Shown here in pieces: positions 60,231 to 64,000 of a DNA stretch of 64,000 nucleotides. The first letter of the stretch is position 1. Each line of letters opens with the position of its first letter. Position numbers and translations under genes: made by a program. Where the stretch lies: NCBI GenBank assembly GCA_963701205.1, contig OY969575.1, positions 2,108,001 to 2,172,000 on the forward strand, in the 5' to 3' direction. Source of the stretch: JALZKA01 sp963701205 (GTDB lineage Bacteria; Actinomycetota; Thermoleophilia; Solirubrobacterales; 70-9). The notes under the pieces were generated by a model. That model was not told the DNA's origin, did not search any database, and saw nothing but the letters and a program-made list of their open reading frames with translations.

Positions 60231-60692
60231 CTAAGAGGGCGCCCGCTGCGCCAAGCGGACCGCCTGGTATGCGACCTCGTACTCGTAACCGCGCCGCGCC
60301 AGGAACGCAAGCGCCCGTCCGCGGGCGGCGTCGTCGTCGAGTCCGTCGCCACGCTCGGCGAGCATCCGCGCCGCCCGCGCCGCCTGATCGTCGGCCGTCT
60401 CCGTCAGTGCGGCGAGCTCGGCCAGCCGCTGCTCGATGCCGCGGGTGATGAGCGTTCGCCTGATCCGCTCCGGCCCCCAGCCCCGCAGGTCCCGCTTGTC
60501 CTCCGCGTAGGCGTGGGCGAAGCGCTCGTCGTCAAGCTCTCCGATGGAGATCAGCCTGGCAAGCGCCTCCTCGACATCGGCTTCGTCCAACTCCCTTTCG
60601 ACAAGCCACTCGCGAAGCTCCGCGATAGTCCGCTCTTTTCTGGACAGCGCTCCGACTGCCAGTTCGAAGGCATTGGCCCCCTCCTTGCCCAT
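60231..60692 (-). CDS. recX: Regulatory protein RecX
   Basis: RecX binds RecA filaments and limits recombination. The 153-residue protein has the tandem helical repeats of the family: ALSRKERTIAELREWLVERELDEADVEEALARLISIGELDDERFAHAYAEDK and RIRRTLITRGI. It is 8 bases downstream of recA on the same strand, the usual order. The 113 bases between recX and rny hold no gene. Confidence 0.93.
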   Translation of the reverse strand: MGKEGANAFELAVGALSRKERTIAELREWLVERELDEADVEEALARLISIGELDDERFAHAYAEDKRDLRGWGPERIRRTLITRGIEQRLAELAALTETADDQAARAARMLAERGDGLDDDAARGRALAFLARRGYEYEVAYQAVRLAQRAPS

Positions 60693-60700
60693 CGCAATGC

Positions 60701-61846
60701 TTAGGCGGCCTGGCGTTCCTCAGCCTCGGGCTCCGGCGCGGACTCAACCGCTGGCTCCGCGGGGATCGGCTCGGCCGCCTCGTCGGGAACCGCCGCAATC
60801 GGCCTGGGCGCGCGATCGACTCCCACGATCTTGAAGATCTTGGTCTCGATCTCCTGGGCAAGCTCCGGATTCTCAGCCAGATACTGCTTGGTGTTCGATC
60901 GGCCCTGGCCAAGCCGGAGCTCACCGTAGGAGAAGAACGAACCCGACTTCTGGACCAGTTCGTGCTCAAGACCCAGATCCAGCAGGCAGCCCTCGTGTGA
61001 GATTCCCTCGCCGTACTCGATATCGAACTCAGCCTGGCGAAACGGCGCCGCGACCTTGTTCTTGACAACCTTGACCCGGACGCGGTTGCCAACCGCCTCG
61101 GTGCCGTCCTTCAAGGTCTCGATCCGGCGAATATCGAGCCGCTGGGAGGAATAGAACTTGAGCGCACGCCCGCCGGGCTGCGTCTCCGGCGAGCCGAACG
61201 TGACACCAATCTTCTCGCGAATCTGGTTGGTAAAGACGCAAACGGTCTTCGCCCGGTTCAGGTTGCCGGTCAGCTTGCGGAGCGCCTGCGACATCAAGCG
61301 TGCCTGCAGCCCAACCTGGGTCTCACCCATCTGCCCTTCCAGCTCGACGCGTGGCGTCAGGGCCGCAACCGAATCGACAGCAACGACATCCACGGCGCCT
61401 GAACGAACAAGCACGTCAACGATCTCGAGCGCCTGCTCGCCGTAGTCCGGCTGCGAGATCAGGAGCTCGTCGGTGTTGACGCCGATCCTGCGCGCGTAGG
61501 CAGGATCCAGCGCATGCTCGGCGTCGATGAAGGCGCAAACGCCGCCTCGAGCTTGAGCCTCGGCGATGATGTGGTAGACGAGGGTCGTCTTACCTGAGGA
61601 CTCCGGACCGAAGATCTCAACGACGCGACCGCGGGGCACGCCGCCGACGCCCAGCGCAAGGTCCAGCGCGAGGGACCCAGTTGGAATCGTGTCCACCTGC
61701 AGCGCGTTGTCGCCGCTCAGCCTCATCAAGGAGCCGGCGCCGAACTGACGGTCGATCTGGGTCATCGCGGCCTCAAGCGCCGACGCCTTAGCCTTCGATT
61801 CCTTCTCCGCCGCCTTATCCGTGGCCTTCTTGTTTGCTTCCGCCAT
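60701..61846 (-). CDS. recA: Recombinase RecA
   Basis: RecA drives homologous recombination and cleaves LexA. The 381-residue protein has the Walker A loop EIFGPESSGKTTLVYHIIAEAQ, DAEHALDPAYARRIGVN, VVDSVAALTPRVELEGQMG-type VVAVDSVAALTPR, and the C-terminal acidic tail with EAAEPIPAEPAVESAPEPEAEE. ATG 61846 is preferred because GAGGTG 9 bases upstream is a good ribosome site; the in-frame GTG at 61858 is part of it. No LexA-type box was found in the upstream gap, which leads to thpR only 29 bases away. Confidence 0.97.
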   Translation of the reverse strand: MAEANKKATDKAAEKESKAKASALEAAMTQIDRQFGAGSLMRLSGDNALQVDTIPTGSLALDLALGVGGVPRGRVVEIFGPESSGKTTLVYHIIAEAQARGGVCAFIDAEHALDPAYARRIGVNTDELLISQPDYGEQALEIVDVLVRSGAVDVVAVDSVAALTPRVELEGQMGETQVGLQARLMSQALRKLTGNLNRAKTVCVFTNQIREKIGVTFGSPETQPGGRALKFYSSQRLDIRRIETLKDGTEAVGNRVRVKVVKNKVAAPFRQAEFDIEYGEGISHEGCLLDLGLEHELVQKSGSFFSYGELRLGQGRSNTKQYLAENPELAQEIETKIFKIVGVDRAPRPIAAVPDEAAEPIPAEPAVESAPEPEAEERQAA

Positions 61847-61875
61847 CTTCGTAATCACCTCAATCTCCGCCGGGC

Positions 61876-62454
61876 CTAAGCCTTGGGCGGCAAGTCCTTT
61901 CTGGCCAGCGCCACGTACTCCGCGCCGCTGGGCCGCAAATCTGAACGGTAAACGGACACTCGGACGCCATCGAACCGGTCAAGCAGTGCCGTGGGCAGAG
62001 ACGGCTTGCCGATTGGGGCGGGCGCCGAACCTGGCTGCCGCCTGGCCACCGTCACGTGGGGCCAAAAGCGGCGCAGCACCGGCGGCGCCACTTCCGCAGC
62101 CGCCAACTCCGCGGCGAGGCGCGCCTGCAGCCTGACGGCGTCGTCGCTTTCGACCTCAAGCGCAATCACCCGGGGATCGCGTCGCGGACGGCCAACCGCC
62201 GCGGGCTTGAAGCCCAGGGCGAGTGGATCAGCGGGCAGGCCCTCGACGAGGGCACAGACCCGTTCGGCCCGCGCTGGATCGCACGCGCCCAAAAAGCACA
62301 ACGTGAGATGCATTGCGTTCGGGCTCGTCGGCCGCCACCCAGCGGTGCTCAGGCGGGCGCGCGCCCAGGCCCCGATGCCCTGCTCAATCGCCATCGGTAG
62401 ATCGAGCGCGACAAAGAGGCGCTGGGGGCCTTGGGCGGATCCATTGCCTGACAT
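61876..62454 (-). CDS. thpR: RNA 2',3'-cyclic phosphodiesterase
   Basis: ThpR (LigT) hydrolyses 2',3'-cyclic phosphate ends of RNA and can ligate 2'-5' RNA in vitro. The 192-residue protein has both HxTx motifs: HLTLCFLGACDP and HVTVARRQPGS. ATG 62454 gives MSGNGSAQGPQRLFVALD; an earlier start would add 31 non-matching residues. It precedes recA on the same strand and may share its transcript. Confidence 0.93.
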   Translation of the reverse strand: MSGNGSAQGPQRLFVALDLPMAIEQGIGAWARARLSTAGWRPTSPNAMHLTLCFLGACDPARAERVCALVEGLPADPLALGFKPAAVGRPRRDPRVIALEVESDDAVRLQARLAAELAAAEVAPPVLRRFWPHVTVARRQPGSAPAPIGKPSLPTALLDRFDGVRVSVYRSDLRPSGAEYVALARKDLPPKA

Positions 62455-62520
62455 GCAGATCAACCCTAGGGAGCCGCGCCGCACATCAAGCGCACCGTGT
62501 CCAACGAATGTGCAGCAAGT

Positions 62521-62534
62521 TCGCAACGTTGCGA
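62521..62534 (+). promoter_or_regulatory. 14-base perfect palindrome upstream of cspA
   Basis: TCGCAACGTTGCGA is its own reverse complement. It lies 30 bases upstream of a possible -10 (TATACG 62565-62570) of cspA and 67 bases from the divergent thpR ATG, so it could be an operator for either. No LexA or CRP consensus match is evident. Confidence 0.4.
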
Positions 62535-62561
62535 TTTCCGCGCACACATGGGCAATCGTGG

Positions 62562-62570
62562 TGGTATACG
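62562..62570 (+). promoter_or_regulatory. Possible extended -10 promoter for cspA
   Basis: TGGTATACG contains a TGn extension and the -10 hexamer TATACG. There is no good -35 at the usual spacing, which an extended -10 can compensate. The cspA start lies 85 bases downstream, leaving a leader of about 80 bases, long enough for a cold-shock-type 5' UTR. Confidence 0.4.
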
Positions 62571-62655
62571 GTCTCGCTGCCTGCGGTGCGGCCCACCGTT
62601 TTCCGCCGGGCCCCAGGAGCTAGGAAGACCGTCAGTAAAAGGACAGGAGACTCAG

Positions 62656-62853
62656 ATGCCGACCGGAACAGTGAAGTGGTTCAACACCCAAAAGGGGTTC
62701 GGATTCATCGCCCCCGACGAGGGTGACAAGGACCTCTTCGTCCATCAGACAGGAATTGGTGCGGGCGTAACCGTCAACGAAGGGGATCAGGTCACGTTCG
62801 AGACGGAGGACAGCCCCAAGGGCCCGCGGGCGATCGAGGTCCGTCCAGCCTAG
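62656..62853 (+). CDS. cspA: Cold shock protein
   Basis: This is a single cold-shock domain of 65 residues that binds single-stranded RNA and DNA. TGTVKWFNTQKGFGFIAPDEGDKDLFVHQTGI has RNP1 (KGFGFI) and RNP2 (LFVH). AGGAGA sits 5 bases before ATG 62656. It is an isolated gene, divergent from thpR, and its stop shares CTAG with cinA. Confidence 0.96.
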   Translation: MPTGTVKWFNTQKGFGFIAPDEGDKDLFVHQTGIGAGVTVNEGDQVTFETEDSPKGPRAIEVRPA

Positions 62854-64000
62854 AGCGGGAAATCCTCGCCGAGCAGCCTGCGCCGAAGCAGATGCATCGC
62901 CAGCAGCGCTGAGCGCTCCCGGATATCCGCCCTGGTCCCCGGGATCACGGGATCGCGCGCAAGCGCGCCACCGTCAGCCTGCTTCACGCAAACACAGACG
63001 TAGCCGACCGGCTTCGCCTCCGAGCCGCCGCCTGGGCCGGCAATTCCCGTAATCCCAACGGCAATGTCCGCCCCGAAACGCTCGAGGGCGCCGTCGGCCA
63101 TGGCCGCCGCAACCTCGGGCGAGACAGCGCCGTACTCGGCAAGCAGGTCTGCGGGCACGTTGAGCAGGCGGGTCTTCGCCTCATCCGAGTAACTGACGAC
63201 GGCGCCTGCGACATATCCGGAGGCGCCGGGAACCTCGGTCAGGCGCGCGGCAAGCAGGCCACCCGTGCAGGATTCCGCCAGGCCGATCCGGTGACCGGCC
63301 AAAAGCGCCGCCACCTGGGAGTCGATCGTCTCGCCGTCGCGACTGAACAGGAAGCTGCCGTGGCGTTCGGTGATGCCTTCGACCAGCGCTGCAAGCGTCA
63401 CCTCGGCGCCGGGACGGTGCCGAACCTCGATCTCGAGTTCGCCCTTGCGAAGGCAGGTCGTAATCTCAAGCGGATCGAGGTCCAGCCCAGCCTCCTCGAT
63501 CTCGCGCAAGCTCATGGCGATCTCGGACTCCGGAACCCCGAAAAGGCGCAACATGATCCCTGAGAACGGCTCGGCCTTGGCGAGGATTGCGCGAACCGGG
63601 TCGGTCGCAAGCGCCAGTGGCCACATCGCCTGCAACTCTCGCGGCGGTCCCGGCATGACGACGACGGCCGGCCCGTCGGCAACCGGGACGACGAGGCCCG
63701 GGGCGGTTCCGGCCGGATCGATCGTCGTTGACCCCTCCGGAATCACCGCCTGCTTTCGATTGGCCTCCCTGAGTGCCTCAGGATCGAACTTCAAGCGCTG
63801 GGCGAACTTGCGCAGAATCGCCGCGATCTTCGCTTCCATCGCTACGTCCAGCACCATCTCGCGGCCCGCGAAGCGCCCCACCACCTCCGCAGTCAGGTCA
63901 TCGGCTGTAGGGCCAAGCCCGCCGCTCGTAACGATCAAGTCCACCCCGTCATCAGCCATGAACCTAAGCGCCGCCTCCAGGTCGGACGGCCGATCGCCAA
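62850..64000 (-). CDS. cinA: CinA family protein, cut by the window end
   Basis: CinA-type proteins combine an N-terminal molybdopterin-binding-like COG1058 domain (pyrophosphatase) with a C-terminal nicotinamide-nucleotide amidase. The visible 384 residues include GDRPSDLEAALRF at the edge, DLIVTSGGLGPTADDLTAEVV, VVMPGPPRELQAMW, and the amidase part LAESCTGGLLAARLTEVPGASGYVAGAVVSYS and GITGIAGPGGGSEAKPVG. The frame is open to the last base, so the true start is outside. It would salvage or repair NAD-derived nucleotides, which fits with nadE elsewhere in the window. Confidence 0.94.
   Translation of the reverse strand, partial: GDRPSDLEAALRFMADDGVDLIVTSGGLGPTADDLTAEVVGRFAGREMVLDVAMEAKIAAILRKFAQRLKFDPEALREANRKQAVIPEGSTTIDPAGTAPGLVVPVADGPAVVVMPGPPRELQAMWPLALATDPVRAILAKAEPFSGIMLRLFGVPESEIAMSLREIEEAGLDLDPLEITTCLRKGELEIEVRHRPGAEVTLAALVEGITERHGSFLFSRDGETIDSQVAALLAGHRIGLAESCTGGLLAARLTEVPGASGYVAGAVVSYSDEAKTRLLNVPADLLAEYGAVSPEVAAAMADGALERFGADIAVGITGIAGPGGGSEAKPVGYVCVCVKQADGGALARDPVIPGTRADIRERSALLAMHLLRRRLLGEDFPL

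Noticed and set aside
61847..62655. LexA box near recA, thpR or cspA
   Set aside because: No GAAC-N4-GTTC match is present upstream of recA or thpR; the palindrome at 62521 does not fit that consensus.
1..64000. CRISPR array, tRNA or rRNA genes, insertion sequences, attachment sites, replication origin
   Set aside because: I looked for direct repeats with spacers, cloverleaf-like gaps, terminal inverted repeats with transposase and DnaA-box clusters and saw none.

Overview
The window is one dense, high-GC bacterial chromosome segment with no plasmid, phage, insertion-sequence, CRISPR, rRNA or tRNA signal that I can see. The gene set points to an actinobacterium. The clues are SepF and YggT next to pgeF/yggS/proC, MurT/GatD lipid II amidation, an RsiG-like coiled-coil protein followed by a GarA-like FHA protein and an FtsR-type MerR regulator, and a WS/DGAT acyltransferase. 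LL-diaminopimelate aminotransferase (dapL), many GTG/TTG starts and 4-nt start/stop overlaps fit a deep-branching class such as Thermoleophilia (Solirubrobacterales/Gaiellales). That class placement is inference.

Layout. 1-3310: end of hisD, then hisB-hisH-hisA-small protein-hisF; hisC, hisI and hisE are absent here. 3319-10089: a membrane-anchored PQQ-type beta-propeller, divergent from a tRNA nucleotidyltransferase-like gene, then pgeF-yggS-sepF-proC-yggT-lspA-rluD. 10232-23752: the translation and envelope run rpsB-tsf-pyrH-frr-uppS-cdsA-dxr-rseP-acyl-CoA ligase-ispG-proS, with an inverted asparagine-synthase-like gene between ispG and proS. 23758-28193: pgsA, the RsiG-like/FHA/FtsR regulatory trio, a SRPBCC protein and an alkyl-DHAP-synthase-like flavoprotein. 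28179-46307 is more accessory. It holds a HTH-membrane regulator, a thioesterase, nadE, a secreted metalloprotease, a NagZ-like hydrolase, WS/DGAT, an RlpA-like secreted protein, thioredoxin plus CcdA, AlgH, an amidase, GluQ-RS, a hydrolase/PRC-barrel/lipoprotein operon and a lipoprotein cyclophilin. 46347-50813: a methyltransferase, a lipid kinase, and murT-methyltransferase-gatD. 50814-64000: dut, hflX, an epimerase, dapL-dapF-miaA-miaB, a cupredoxin, rny, recX-recA-thpR, cspA and cinA (cut by the window end).

How the genes work together. Much of the window builds the envelope: isoprenoid carrier (dxr, ispG, uppS), phospholipid (cdsA, pgsA, lipid kinase), possible ether lipid and neutral lipid, peptidoglycan precursors (dapL, dapF) and lipid II amidation (murT, gatD), plus lipoprotein processing (lspA) and regulated proteolysis (rseP). 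Ribosome, tRNA modification and recombination genes fill the rest. Gene packing is extreme: the longest gene-free stretches are about 240 and 200 bases (36511-36749 and 62455-62655). Four convergent pairs share a single CTAG as overlapping stop codons.

Data quality. Four genes (rpsB, rseP, proS, WS/DGAT) are each broken by a one-base shift at or next to a homopolymer run, which looks like assembly error rather than biology. Two catalytic residues of DapF are replaced, both Cys to Ser, which is not a sequencing artefact pattern and is worth following up. Base composition and database identities were judged by eye and not computed.
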